From Orychophragmus violaceus (taxonomy: Eukaryota; Streptophyta; Magnoliopsida; Brassicales; Brassicaceae), in NCBI GenBank assembly GCA_030180135.1, contig CM058231.1, positions 32,739,034 to 32,803,033 on the forward strand: 64,000 nucleotides of DNA. Reading direction: 5' to 3'. A program made the translations under genes and the position numbers. Under the pieces are notes generated by a model. It was not told the DNA's origin and did no database searches. It saw only the letters and a list, made by a program, of their open reading frames with translations. This document shows positions 13,055 to 25,926 of this stretch, piece after piece (within the stretch, counting starts at the first letter, position 1; the number at the start of each line of letters is the position of its first letter).

Positions 13055-14199
13055 GCTCCTTTAAAGAACTCCATAGTATATCCGTCTGGACCTGGAGATT
13101 TATCTCGAGGCATTGAGAATAGAACTTTTACAATCTCCTCTTCCGATACTTCCATGATTAATTTTGACGCCCATGCTTCATCACAACTAAACTGGATCAG
13201 GTTCCTTAAATTCTCCACTGAAATTGGATTATAATCCACCGGTTTGTGAGCCAAAAATTCATGAAAAAATCGTTCAGCCTCTGCTTTTATTTCTTCTTGC
13301 GTATCAACAATCACACCATTAGAACATCGAATCTCCTTGATAGTGTTATGAGACTCTCGAGCTTTCGCAGCCCTGTGAAAAGTCTTGTTGTTCCCATCCC
13401 CCACTTGCAGCCAACACAATTTAGATCGTTGCTTAAGAAAGCTTTCCTCATGATTCGAGAGAATCTGCCACCTATCATGAGCGTCTTTTTCTCTAGTTAC
13501 TGCATCAGTAGTAGGGTTAGTCAGGGTCTGCGTTTGGTACTCACACAACTTATCATAAGCTTCCTTTGTCCTCAATGAAATATCATTGAGATAACTCTTG
13601 CCTAGAGCTCTCATTTGCGGCTTTAGCTCCTTTAACTTCTTAGAGAAACGAAACATTGCCGAAGTTGAATGGAAAAGAGGGTCTGAAGTGTCCCAACTCT
13701 TCTTCACCACGCTCAGAAAGTCAGGCTGGTGAGCTAAAACATTCGAAAATTTAAATGGTTTTCGCGGTTTTATCACATCCCCCGTAAACCTGATACGACA
13801 TCTCAAGTGATCTGAGCATCCTCCAGATTCAAACACCGAATATGTTTGGTTGTAAACATTCTGCCATTCTTCATTGATAAGAACTCTATCGAGTTTTTTT
13901 AAAATCAGTCCCTCCCTTCTTCTATTACTCCAAGTATGATGAGGACCATGAGTCTTCTTGTCAACCAAAGAGCAATAACAAACCACATCTTGAAAGTCAT
14001 GCATCCCTTGAGGGGAATCCTCAAAATTAGAATGCTCATCCACATCTAGAATTTCATTGAAATCTCCATAGATTATCCACGGTTTATCTCGAAACATTGG
14101 AGAATCATGATGTAACCTTAGATCATCCCACAATTCCTTTCTTTCTTCCACTCCATTAGAAGCATACACAAAAGAGCAAAAGAATTCATCTGTCGCCCC
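12928..14199 (-). pseudogene. LINE endonuclease C-terminus and start of reverse transcriptase
   Basis: The frame is open from the copia junction to about 12930. The segment starting at MYASNGVEE (14169) continues an upstream frame that is cut by the copia LTR, so that methionine is not the true start. Endonuclease landmarks are GDFNEIL near 14047-14068 and SDHLR near 13800. In L1 elements these belong to the apurinic-type nuclease that nicks the target. The linker then leads into the first reverse-transcriptase block (SPGPDGYTMEFFK near 13070). The frame is lost near 13010-13020, where the reverse transcriptase continues in another frame. Confidence 0.85.
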
Positions 14200-14908
14200 T
14201 GTTGGAATTCCTAGCAGTTCCTAATCCAATTAGGCAACCCTAAGTTTGAATTCCGAGCCTAGGATCTCAGGGTTTAAGTAATTGAATCATGGATCTGGCG
14301 TTTACCTTGTTTTGGCAGCGGAATATAGTCAGAAAACGAGATCTCTGGAGCGCCTCAGATGCTGCGCCTCTACTGCAGTCCACACGCACACAAGCTGGAA
14401 TCCGCCGGGATGCTCGTGCCGGGATTCGGATCTCCTGGGAACTGAGTTTCTCGAGGAAGAGTTTCTGTTTTCTGTCTGGAAAAACTCTCTGACGGCTCGC
14501 ACACTTAGGTCGAATATCATAATCCACTTATATATTGACCTCGATGTAAACCGAAACATCAGTTTCGATATTGCCTTTGTGTCGACCGACACACCCAATG
14601 GTGTTGATCGACACACCTCTTGTATGCGCATCGATCGACACACCTCTTAAAACACGATATCAATGTGTATCTAATACACTTTGATCGGACCATATGCCAA
14701 TGATCAATCCCATACAAAGTGTATCCAGCTTGCTTAGGTGTGCGACCCTGTAGGTTCACACGATACCAGAAATGAGTTACAACTCATTTGTCATAAGCGG
14801 TTTCTAGCAAAACATTATGACTACCTAGTATCATATGAATTGTCCGATCTTGACAATACAACTATCTCTAGAGTAAGTACAATGTGATTTCAAGACATAA
14901 TCCCAACA
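14200..14908 (-). repeat. Copia LTR (3' LTR of the fragment)
   Basis: A 709-bp LTR with 6-bp inverted ends TGTTGG/CCAACA. On the minus strand the purine-rich AAGTGGAAGAT lies just before it, in the polypurine-tract position, so this is the 3' LTR. It includes several copies of the TGTCGAYCGACA-type motif at about 14578-14645. Confidence 0.85.
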
Positions 14909-16334
14909 ATCTTCCACTTGTACTGAAATCACCTATTCCTATAATCCCTTCATCGCTATATCTTGATATGGCATAAGGCAAGAGACTGTGTCATCCTTAT
15001 TATAGCCAATATCATGTTCATCGACCTCCTGATATGTACTGATAAAACAAATGACTGACAATCACCTCGTTTGATCACGGCCATGCATTTTCTCAGTATC
15101 AAATCTTCGATGGGCTCTGAGATATTTATCTCCCGTTATATGGGAGGGAAAAATCCCATCTTGTTCCATCCCTGTTTCTACACATATTTCATGATACGCA
15201 TAAGCAATGCCGTTGTAGTCGCCAGTTACGGAACGACGTTTGACAAGGTCAAAACGCACCAATTCATATGCTAGAAATCATGATGAACTCAGGTCTAAGG
15301 ACTATACTCTATAGCCGTAATGAGAACCTCCCATGACACTGATATAACTATCCTGTGGAGTTCTCATTACCGGGTCATGTCCGATCATATATTCACCAAC
15401 ATATATCTATGTGATTGACTGTGATAATCATATCATTGACTCCATGAAACTTAGTCCAACAGTCACCTCACATGATAGTCTCGCGCGGTTATTGGTGTCC
15501 CACTTCAATAACCTTGACTAGGGACAATCGTAATTTATGTCATCTTTTACTTATAGGGTCTCATGATCAAGTCCTCAACTTGATGACCTATATGATGAAC
15601 ATAAAACGCTTTGGGACCATTATTTAATCATCCAATAATTAAATAACACCGATGTCAGTTTTAACTTACACAAACATTGCCATAGCAAGTCTATGTAATG
15701 ACTACAACATAACCAAAAATAACTCCCACTAGGATCAAGATCATCTCTTCAGATATCTTATACCTACAGCAACAGAATAAATTTTGTGCTTAGGTTGTGG
15801 GAGAGACTGTGGTGTTTTTGCTTGAAACAATTCCAACAAACCACACCGCCATTCAGATAAAAGCACTATTCTACGGTCTACTGCTTGGAGCCTTTCCAAC
15901 AGATAGTACCATTATTCGGACAAAGAGACATAACCAGGTGGGAACCGAGAATCGTCTTTGTCCGTCTAACTACTTTCAACTGGTTCGTCACTTTATCAGT
16001 TCACCACGAACCTATCCTTAGTGTTCCTCAAACACTTGGGATATTTCTGGTAACTGTTCAGTGACTATTACCGGAACATATTGGTATTTTCTCGTCTTGC
16101 TTTATGCGTAAGCTGCATCTAGACGAGCGCAAAATATGGCATTTATGATGGATTCTATTGCAGCAGCATAAGCAATCACACTCATTAATACTAGTTCAGC
16201 CAGTGTTCAAAAACACTTCATCTTGCTATTATTGTTACTAGCTCAGCCAGTGTCCAAGACACTTCATCTTGCTTAGATTATTGCCATAAGACCTTTGGTG
16301 CGAAGCCATTCTTGGATCAAACACATTTGAACTG
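14909..16334 (-). pseudogene. Copia 3' pol remnant and 3' untranslated region
   Basis: No long open frame. Minus-strand translation gives scattered copia-like pieces in several frames, such as SGVVCW/RCGLLE-like RNase H fragments near 15790-15900. These also occur in the copia element further right, near 41550-41640. The part next to the LTR (14909 to about 15700) seems untranslated. It is heavily mutated and recognisable mainly by comparison with the second copy. Confidence 0.6.
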
Positions 16335-16653
16335 TCCAAGAATGGCTTCGCACCAAAGGTCTTATGGCAATAATCTAAGCAAGATGAAGTGTCTTGGACA
16401 CTGGCTGAGCTAGTAACAATAATAGCAAGATGAAGTGTTTTTGAACACTGGCTGAACTAGTATTAATGAGTGTGATTGCTTATGCTGCTGCAATAGAATC
16501 CATCATAAATGCCATATTTTGCGCTCGTCTAGATGCAGCTTACGCATAAAGCATGACGAGAAAATACCAATATGTTCCGGTAATAGTCACTGAACAGTTA
16601 CCAGAAATATCCCAAGTGTTTGAGGAACACTAAGGATAGGTTCGTGGTGAACT
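15998..16653. repeat. 319-bp near-perfect palindrome with an 18-bp loop
   Basis: Arms 15998-16316 and 16335-16653 are inverse complements. By eye there is one clear mismatch (CGTCTTGC against CGTCATGC when aligned). The loop is 16317-16334. The left arm continues the copia pol remnant. The loop still follows the copia order, and the turn happens at a 4-base TGGA/TCCA match. Confidence 0.92.
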
Positions 16654-16656
16654 TAA

Positions 16657-18110
16657 AATTCCAACCTCTTATACTGCCTTATATGACGCACATGTCCAGT
16701 TTAGGAGAGTTTGAAGAGTGGATATGACTCAACACACTTCAGAATGTTCACAAGGAACAAAATGAGATTGCTCTCAAAAGCACAAAGATCAAATAAAATC
16801 AAAAAGGGTTTTTATTATTTATTTCGAAATCTTACAATACTTATATATGATTTCTTGCATGGAATGGTCAAAGAAACTACTTAGAAACTAGGAAAATAAT
16901 AATTAGAAAGACATGGCCAAAGACTGAAAATTAAAATTAATGTGGAATGACTCTTTAACTACTTTGACCAAATAATTTGTCCCTTGAAGTGCTTGGTCGA
17001 ATCGGATTTTTTGGGCCACGAAATGTAGCTCCTCTGGGACCTAGCAAAGTTTCTTGGATGCCAAACATAAGTCTGCAAGCTTCTAATCCAAGTGGGCCTA
17101 GCAATCTTCAAGTAATGGACCAAGTTGACCCAGTTAGGAAAATAAGACTCATCTTTTTGATCCGTTGGAAATTTCCTCTGATATTGGTCTTGTTGGAAAT
17201 CTATGAGATCCCAGAAGAAGCTTGAGTTGGTTTCAGGTCTAAATTATTTGAGCTTGGCTGGGTGATTCAATCTTTGGCTCCGTCGCGCAATACAACCTCA
17301 AGAAAAACCATATGTTTGGAAAATTCATTTATTTTTCATATGAACCGGTTTTGAAGTGACTCCAATTCTCAAATTTTCTCTGATAATCACGCTTCCAGGA
17401 AAATTTGGTTCACATGTTAACTCCATCTGGTTTGTTTTGAAACCTCCTTGAACCCTTGCATGTCCAAATCGTGTAAGCTTAAAACTGCCTGAGTTGAAAG
17501 TTGCATAACTTCTTCTCCAAAACTCTGATTAGTGTGATTCAACTTCGAGGTGTGCTTTAGAAGAGGTGAGAATGTATTCCAAATGGTGGTTGGCTGAATA
17601 GAAAGATCTCTATATTTGAAGCTGAAATCAGGCGGTTTCTTCTTTGGCTTCATGATTTCTTTGATCCGGTTCCTTAATTCATAAGGTTAGCCGGTCAAGG
17701 TCCCATCAACCCCTCCCTCTTGAAAAAGATTTGTCCTCAAATATGGTTCTCCATTTCTCTCTTGGATTATGGGTAAGATTTTGTCAACTCGAGCACCCAG
17801 AGATTGGCGCTTGATTGATTTCTTCTTGGGGATTTTCATCACATCCATAATTGCCTCCGGCACCTTGTCCTCCAAGTCATCAAAACACTCTTGTATCCTC
17901 AACCAATTCTCATCCTCTGCAACTCATTTAGATCTCTTTTTCTCAGCATGGTTGTAGCAATCAACTTCTGGTTCATTTCTGGCTGTTTTAGAATGTCAAA
18001 TGCTTCTCCTTGCCAAGGTCTTTTCTTCTGCTTGTTCGGTCTTCTTCTGGCTAGGTTCCTTCAAAAGACCAAACATTATAAACAGAATTAGAGCGTGTGC
18101 TGATATCACT
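16657..18110 (-). repeat. Array unit B1 (partial)
   Basis: Begins inside the LTR directly after the copia fold-back. LTR part to 17708, internal 17709-18110. TATATAAG on the minus strand at 16840-16847. Confidence 0.8.
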
Positions 18111-19675
18111 TGATGTGAACATCCCAAGGACTCGGCACCCTTAGTCTGGTCAGAAAAGGATCTCGGATTAAGGTGATGTGGATCGATAGGTTGCACAAGC
18201 GATGCGGAAGGCCCTTGATATTCCAACCTCTTCTACTGCCTTATATGACGCACATGACCAGTTTAGGAGGGTTTGAAGAGTGGATATGACTCAACACACT
18301 TCAGAATGTTCAAAAGGAACAAAATGAGATTGCTCTCAAAAGCACAAAGATCAAATAAAATCAAAAAAGGTTTTTATTATTTATTTCGAAATCCTACAAT
18401 ACTTATATATGATTTCTTGCATGGAATGGTCAAAGAAAATACTTAGAAACTAGGAAAATAATAAGTAGAAAGACATGGCCAAAGACTAAACATTAAAATT
18501 TATGTGGAATGACTCTTAGACTACTTTGACCAAATAATTTGTTCCTTGAAGTGCTTGGTCGAATCTGATTTTTTGGGCCATGAAATGTTGCTCCTCTGAG
18601 ACCTATAAAAGTTTCTTGGATGCCAAACATAAGTCTGCGAGCTTCTAATCCAATTGGGCCTCGTAATCTTCAAGTAATGGACCAAGTTGACCCATTTAGG
18701 AAAATGAGACTTATCTTTTTGATCCGTTGGAATTTTCCTCTGATATTGGTCTTGTTGGAAATCTACGAGATCCCGGAAGAAGCTCGAGTTGGTTTCAGGT
18801 CGAAATTATATTTGAGCTTGGCTGGGTGACTCAATCTTTGGCTCCGTCGCGCAATACAGCCTCAAGAAAAACCATATGTTTGTAAAATTCATTTATTTTT
18901 CATATGAACCGGTTTTGAGGTGACTCCAATTCTAAAATTTTCTCTGATAATCACGCTTCCAGGAAAATTTGGTTCACATGTTAACTCCATCTGGTTTGTT
19001 TTGAAACCTCCTTTGAGCCCTTGCATGTCCAAATCGCATAAGCTTAAAACTGCCTTAGTTGAAAGTTGCATAACTTCTTCTCCAAAACTCTGATTAGTGT
19101 GATTCAACTTCGAGGCGTGCTTTAGATGAGATGAGAATGTATTCCAAATGGTGGTTGGCTGAATAGAAAGATCTCAATATTTGAAGCTGAAATCAGGTGG
19201 TTCCTTCTTTGGCTTCATGATTTCTTTGATCCGGTTCCTTAATTCATAGGGTTAGCCGGTCAAGGTCCCATCAACCCCTCCCTCTTGAAAAAGATTTGTC
19301 CTCAAATATGGTTCTCCATTTCTCTCTTGGATTATGGGTAAGATTTTGTCAACTCGAGCATCCAGAGATTGGCGCTTGATCGATTTCTTCTTGGGGATTT
19401 TCATCACATCCATAATTGCCTCCAGCACCTTGTCCTCCAAGTCATCAAAATACTTTTGTATCCTCAACCAATTCTCATCATCTGCACCTCATTTAGATCT
19501 CTTCTTCTCAGCATGGTTGTAGCAATCAACTTCTAGTTCATTTCTGGCTGTTTTAGAATGTCAAATGCTTCTCCTTGCCAAGGTCTTTTCTTCTGCTTGT
19601 TCGGTCTTCTTCTGGCTAGGTTCCTTCAAAAGACCAAACATTATAACCAGAATTAGAGTGTATGCTGATATCAAT
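18111..19675 (-). repeat. Array unit B2
   Basis: Length 1565 bp. LTR 18111-19273, internal 19274-19675. TATA box 18402-18409. Carries private variants (TGAAATGTTGCTCC near 18580) otherwise seen only in B9. Confidence 0.85.
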
Positions 19676-21238
19676 TAATGTGAACATCCCAAGGACTGGG
19701 CACCCTTAGTCTGGTCAAAAAAGGATCTCGGATTAAGGTGATGTGGATCGATAGGTTGCACAAGCGATGCGGAAGGCCCTTGATATTCCAACCTCTTCTA
19801 CTGCCTTATATGACGCACGTGTCCAGTTTAGGAGGGTTTGAAGAGTGGATATGACTCAACACACTTCAGAATGTTCACAAAGAACAAAATGAGATTGCTC
19901 TCAAAAGCACAAAGATCAAATAAAATCAAAAAGGGTTTTTATTATTTATTTCGAAATCCTACAATACTTATATATGATTTCTTGCATGGAATGGTCAAAG
20001 AAACTACTTAGAAACTTGGAAAATAATAAGTAGAAAGACATGGCCAAAGACTGAACATTAAAATTAATGTGGAATGACTCTTAGACTACTTTGACCAAAT
20101 AATTTGTCCCTTGAAGTGCTTGGTCGAATCGGATTTTTGGGCCACGAAATGTAGCTCCTCTGGGACCTAGCAAAGTTTCTTGGATGCCAAACATAAGTCT
20201 GCAAGCTTCTAATCCAAGTGGGCCTAGCAATCTTCAAGTAATGGACCAAATTGACCCAGTTAGGAAAATGAGACTTATCTTTTTGATCCGTTGGAAATTT
20301 CCTCTGATATGGGTCTTGTTGGAAATCTATGAGATCCCGGAAGAAGCTCGAGTTGGTTTCAGGTCGAAATTATATTTGAGCTTGGCTGGGTGACACAATC
20401 TTTGGCTCCGTCGAGCAGTACAGCCTCAAGGAAAACCATATGTTTGTAAAATTCATTTATTTTTCATATGAACCGGTTTTGAGGTGACTCCAATTCTCAA
20501 ATTTTCTCTGATAATCACGCTTCCAAGGAAATTTGGTTCACCTGTTAACTCCATCTGGTTTGTTTTGAAACCTCCTTGAACCCTTGCATGTCCAAATCGT
20601 GTAAGCTTAAAACTGCCTGAGTTGAAAGTTGCATAACTTCTTCTCCAAAACTCTGATTAGTGTGATTCAACTTCGAGGTGTGCTTTAGAAGAGGTGAGAA
20701 TGTATTCCAAATGGTGGTTGGCTGAATAGAAAGATCTCTATATTTGAAGCTGAAATCAGGCGGTTCCTTCTTTGGCTTCATGGTTTCTTTGATCCGGTTC
20801 CTTAATTCATAAGGTTAGCCGGTCAAGGTCCCATCAACCCCTCCCTCTTGAAAAAGATTTGTCCTCAAATATGGTTCTCCATTTCTCTCTTGGATTATGG
20901 GTAAGATTTTGTCAACTCGAGCATCCAGAGATTGGCGCTTGATCGATTTCTTCTTGGGGATTTTCATCACATCCATAATTGCCTCCAGCACCTTGTCCTC
21001 CAAGTCATCAAAACACTTTTGTATCCTCAACCAATTCTCATCCTCTGCAACTCATTTAGATCTCTTCTTCTCAGCATGGTTGTAGCAATCAACTTCTGGT
21101 TCATTTCTGGCTGTTTTAGAATGTCAAATGCTTCTCCTTGGCCAGGTCTTTTCTTCTGCTTGTTGGGTCTTCTTCTGGCTAGGTTCCTTCAAAAGACCAA
21201 ACATTATAACCAGAATTAGAGTGTGCGCTGATATCACT
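19676..21238 (-). repeat. Array unit B3
   Basis: Length 1563 bp. LTR 19676-20836 (end mutated TGATG to TAATG), internal 20837-21238. TATA box 19967-19974. Confidence 0.85.
19967..19974 (-). promoter_or_regulatory. Predicted LTR promoter TATA box (representative of blocks B and C)
   Basis: TATATAAG on the minus strand, present at the matching place in all 16 block B and C units. An AATAAA lies about 20 bp downstream (19945-19950). In block A the matching site reads TGTATAAG, a weaker box. Transcription would run leftward through R-U5 and the primer site. Activity cannot be judged from sequence. Confidence 0.5.
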
Positions 21239-22801
21239 TGATGTGAACTTCCCAAGGACTCGGCACCCTTAGTGTGGTCAGGAAAGGATCTCGGATTAAG
21301 GTAATGTGGATCGATAGGTTGCACAAGCGATGCGGAAGGCCCTTGATATTCCAACCTCTTCTACTGCCTTATATGACGCACATTTCCAGTTTAGGAGGGT
21401 TTGAAAGTGGATATGACTCAACACACTTCAGAATGTTCACAAGGAACAAAATGAGATTGCTCTCAAAAGCACAAAGATCAAATAAAATCGAAAAGGGTTT
21501 TTATTATTTATTTCGAAATCCTACAATACTTATATATGATTTCTTGCATGGAATGGTCAAAGAAACTACTTAGAAACTAGGAAAATAATAATTAGAAAGA
21601 CATGGCCAAAGACTGAACATTAAAATTAATGTGGAATGACTCTTAGACTACTTTGACAAAATAACTTGTCCCTTGAAGTGCTTGGTCGAATCTGATTTTT
21701 TGGGCCACGAAATGTAGCTCCTATGGGACCTAGAAAAGTTTTCTGGATGCCAAACATAAGTCTGCAAGCTTCTAATCCAAGTGGGCCTAGCAATCTTCAA
21801 GTAATGGACCAAATTGACCCAGTTAGGAAAATGAGACTTATCTTTTTGATCCGTTGGAAATTTCCTCTGATATGGGTCTTGTTGGAAATCTATGAGATCC
21901 CGGAAGAAGCTCGAGTTGGTTTCAGGTCGAAATTATATTTGAGCTTGGCTGGGTGACACAATCTTTGGCTCCGTCGCGCAGTACAACCTCAAGGAAAACC
22001 ATATGTTTGTAAAATTCATTTATTTTTCATATGAACCGGTTTTGAGGTGACTCCAATTCTCAAATTTTCTCTGATAATCACGCTTCCAAGGAAATTTGGT
22101 TCACATGTTAACTCCATCTGGTTTGTTTTGAAACCTCCTTGAACCCTTGCATGTCCAAATCGTGTAAGCTTAAAACTGCCTGAGTTGAAAGTTGCATAAC
22201 TTCTTCTCCAAAACTCTGATTAGTGTGATTCAACTTCGAGGTGTGCTTTAGAAGAGGTGAGAATGTATTCCAAATGGTGGTTGGCTGAATAGAAAGATCT
22301 CTATATTTGAAGCTGAAATCAGGCGGTTTCTTCTTTGGCTTCATGATTTCTTTGATCCGGTTCCTTAATTCATAAGGTTAGCCGGTCAAGGTCCCATCAA
22401 CCCCTCCCTCTTGAAAAAGATTTGTCCTCAAATATGGTTCTCCATTTCTCTCTTGGATTATGGGTAAGATTTTGTCAACTCGAGCATCCAGAGATTGGCG
22501 CTTGATCGATTTCTTCTTGGGGATTTTCATCACATCCATAATTGCCTCCAGCACCTTGTCCTCCAAGTCATCAAAATACTTTTGTATCCTCAACCAATTC
22601 TCATCCTCTGCAACTCATTTAGATCTCTTCTTCTCAGCATGGTTGTAGCAATCAACTTCTGGTTCATTTCTGGCTGTTTTAGAATGTCAAATGCTTCTCC
22701 TTGGCCAGGTCTTTTCTTCTGCTTGTTGGGTCTTCTTCTGGCTAGGTTCCTTCAAAAGACCAAACATTATAACCAGAATTAGAGTGTGCGCTGATATCAC
22801 T
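21239..22801 (-). repeat. Array unit B4
   Basis: Length 1563 bp. LTR 21239-22399, internal 22400-22801. TATA box 21529-21536. Almost identical to B5 and B6. Confidence 0.85.
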
Positions 22802-24364
22802 TGATGTGAACTTCCCAAGGACTCGGCACCCTTAGTGTGGTCAGGAAAGGATCTCGGATTAAGGTAATGTGGATCGATAGGTTGCACAAGCGATGCGGAA
22901 GGCCCTTGATATTCCAACCTCTTCTACTGCCTTATATGACGCACATGTCCAGTTTAGGAGGGTTTGAAAGTGGATATGACTCAACACACTTCAGAATGTT
23001 CACAAGGAACAAAATGAGATTGCTCTCAAAAGCACAAAGATCAAATAAAATCGAAAAGGGTTTTTATTATTTATTTCGAAATCCTACAATACTTATATAT
23101 GATTTCTTGCATGGAATGGTCAAAGAAACTACTTAGAAACTAGGAAAATAATAATTAGAAAGACATGGCCAAAGACTGAACATTAAAATTAATGTGGAAT
23201 GACTCTTAGACTACTTTGACAAAATAATTTGTCCCTTGAAGTGCTTGGTCGAATCTGATTTTTTGGGCCACGAAATGTAGCTCCTATGGGACCTAGAAAA
23301 GTTTTCTGGATGCCAAACATAAGTCTGCAAGCTTCTAATCCAAGTGGGCCTAGCAATCTTCAAGTAATGGACCAAATTGACCCAGTTAGGAAAATGAGAC
23401 TTATCTTTTTGATACGTTGGAAATTTCCTCTGATATGGGTCTTGTTGGAAATCTATGAGATCCCGGAAGAAGCTCGAGTTGGTTTCAGGTCGAAATTATA
23501 TTTGAGCTTGGCTGGGTGACACAATCTTTGGCTCCGTCGCGCAGTACAGCCTCAAGGAAAACCATATGTTTGTAAAATTCATTTATTTTTCATATGAACC
23601 GGTTTTGAGGTGACTCCAATTCTCAAATTTTCTCTGATAATCACGCTTCCAAGGAAATTTGGTTCACATGTTAACTCCATCTGGTTTGTTTTGAAACCTC
23701 CTTGAACCCTTGCATGTCCAAATCGTGTAAGCTTAAAACTGCCTGAGTTGAAAGTTGCATAACTTCTTCTCCAAAACTCTGATTAGTGTGATTCAACTTC
23801 GAGGTGTGCTTTAGAAGAGGTGAGAATGTATTCCAAATGGTGGTTGGCTGAATAGAAAGATCTCTATATTTGAAGCTGAAATCAGGCGGTTTCTTCTTTG
23901 GCTTCATGATTTCTTTGATCCGGTTCCTTAATTCATAAGGTTAGCCGGTCAAGGTCCCATCAACCCCTCCCTCTTGAAAAAGATTTGTCCTCAAATATGG
24001 TTCTCCATTTCTCTCTTGGATTATGGGTAAGATTTTGTCAACTCGAGCATCCAGAGATTGGCGCTTGATCGATTTCTTCTTGGGGATTTTCATCACATCC
24101 ATAATTGCCTCCAGCACCTTGTCCTCCAAGTCATCAAAATACTTTTGTATCCTCAACCAATTCTCATCCTCTGCAACTCATTTAGATCTCTTCTTCTCAG
24201 CATGGTTGTAGCAATCAACTTCTGGTTCATTTCTGGCTGTTTTAGAATGTCAAATGCTTCTCCTTGGCCAGGTCTTTTCTTCTGCTTGTTGGGTCTTCTT
24301 CTGGCTAGGTTCCTTCAAAAGACCAAACATTATAACCAGAATTAGAGTGTGCGCTGATATCACT
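22802..24364 (-). repeat. Array unit B5
   Basis: Length 1563 bp. LTR 22802-23962, internal 23963-24364. TATA box 23092-23099. Only a handful of differences from B4. Confidence 0.85.
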
Positions 24365-25926
24365 TGATGTGAACTTCCCAAGGACTCGGCACCCTTAGTG
24401 TGGTCAGGAAAGGATCTCGGATTAAGGTAATGTGGATCGATAGGTTGCACAAGCGATGCGGAAGGCCCTTGATATTCCAACCTCTTCTACTGCCTTATAT
24501 GACGCACATGTCCAGTTTAGGAGGGTTTGAAAGTGGATATGACTCAACACACTTCAGAATGTTCACAAGGAACAAAATGAGATTGCTCTCAAAAGCACAA
24601 AGATCAAATAAAATCGAAAAGGGTTTTTATTATTTATTTCGAAATCCTACAATACTTATATATGATTTCTTGCATGGAATGGTCAAATAAAATACTTAGA
24701 AACTAGGAAAATAATAATTAGAAAGACATGGCCAAAGACTGAACATTAAAATTAATGTGGAATGACTCTTTAACTACTTTGACAAAATAATTTGTCCCTT
24801 GAAGTGCTTGGTCGAATCTGATTTTTTGGGCCACGAAATGTAGCTCCTATGGGACCTAGAAAAGTTTTCTGGATGCCAAACATAAGTCTGCAAGCTTCTA
24901 ATCCAAGTGGGCCTAGCAATCTTCAAGTAATGGACCAAATTGACCCAGTTAGGAAAATGAGACTTATCTTTTTGATCCGTTGGAAATTTCCTCTGATATG
25001 GGTCTTGTTGGAAATCTATGAGATCCCGGAAGAAGCTCGAGTTGGTTTCAGGTCGAAATTATATTTGAGCTTGGCTGGGTGACACAATCTTTGGCTCCGT
25101 CGCGCAGTACAGCCTCAAGGAAAACCATATTTTTGTAAAATTCATTTATTTTTCATATGAACCGGTTTTGAGGTGACTCCAATTCTTAAATTTTCTCTGA
25201 TAATCACGCTTCCAAGGAAATTTGGTTCACATGTTAACTCCATCTGGTTTGTTTTGAAACCTCCTTGAACCCTTGCATGTCCAAATCGTGTAAGCTTAAA
25301 ACTGCCTGAGTTGAAAGTTGCATAACTTCTTCTCCAAAACTCTGATTAGTGTGATTCAACTTCGAGGTGTGCTTTAGAAGAGGTGAGAATGTATTCCAAA
25401 TGGTGGTTGGCTGAATAGAAAGATCTCTATATTTGAATCTGAAATCAGGCGGTTCCTTCTTTGGCTTCATGATTTTTTGATCCGGTTCCTTAATTCATAA
25501 GGTTAACCGGTCAAGGTCCCATCAACCCCTCCCTCTTGAAAAAGATTTGTCCTCAAATATGGTTCTCCATTTCTCTCTTGGATTATGGGTAAGATTTTGT
25601 CAACTCGAGCATCCAGAGATTGGCGCTTGATCGATTTCTTCTTGGGGATTTTCATCACATCCATAATTGCCTCCAGCACCTTGTCCTCCAAGTCATCAAA
25701 ACACTTTTGTATCCTCAACCAATTCTCATCCTCTGCAACTCATTTAGATCTCTTCTTCTCAGCATGGTTGTAGCAATCAACTTCTGGTTCATTTCTGGCT
25801 GTTTTAGAATGTCAAATGCTTCTCCTTGGCCAGGTCTTTTCTTCTGCTTGTTGGGTCTTCTTCTGGCTAGGTTCCTTCAAAAGACCAAACATTATAACCA
25901 GAATTAGAGTGTGCGCTGATATCACT
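24365..25926 (-). repeat. Array unit B6
   Basis: Length 1562 bp. LTR 24365-25524, internal 25525-25926. TATA box 24655-24662. One base is lost in a T run near 25474. Confidence 0.85.

Larger units (their letters stand above)
10741..14199 (-). mobile_element. L1-type LINE, 5'-truncated, defective
   Basis: A non-LTR retrotransposon on the minus strand. The 3' end is marked by an A-tail (an 11-base T run on the plus strand at 10747-10757). Broken frames encode, in order, the C-terminal half of an AP-type endonuclease, a reverse transcriptase and a zinc-binding tail. No RNase H is seen. The 5' side stops abruptly at 14199 against a copia LTR, so the first ORF and the N-terminal endonuclease are absent. 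At least three frameshifts inactivate it. No target-site duplication was found, because the natural 5' junction is not present. Confidence 0.9.
14200..16653 (-). mobile_element. Ty1/copia fragment: one LTR, 3' pol remnant and fold-back end
   Basis: Starts with a complete LTR (TGTTGG...CCAACA) at 14200-14908, directly joined to the LINE. The adjoining internal sequence aligns by eye with the 3' internal part of the copia element at 40015-47032 (for example, blocks at 14930-15000 against 40680-40745), so both belong to one family in the same orientation. There is no second LTR. At 16316 the sequence turns round on itself and repeats the previous 319 bp in inverse orientation up to 16653, where block B satellite takes over. 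No matching target duplication is seen (left flank GCCCC). Confidence 0.85.

Noticed and set aside
10741..14199. Target-site duplication of the LINE
   Set aside because: The sequence next to the A-tail (GATATGCCTTC) is not found at 14199 or 16654. The 5' end is lost, so no duplication can be shown.
14282..14650. Overlapping 104- and 122-codon frames on both strands
   Set aside because: Both lie inside a copia LTR and are not shared with the related LTR at 40015-40654.
20815..21030. A 71-codon minus-strand frame (core EDKVLEAIMDVMKIPKKKS) open in nearly every array unit, as a possible conserved small protein gene
   Set aside because: It lacks an ATG at the apparent start (TTG in the sequence). 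Comparing block A with block B by hand gives mostly amino-acid-changing differences (about 11 against 3 silent), so there is no sign of protein constraint. It is better explained as the remnant of a retroelement polyprotein kept open by recent amplification.
21274..21573. Plus-strand frames of 95-102 codons repeated in each unit
   Set aside because: They lie antisense to the LTR promoter and U5 region, and recur only because the units are near-identical copies. No domain is visible.
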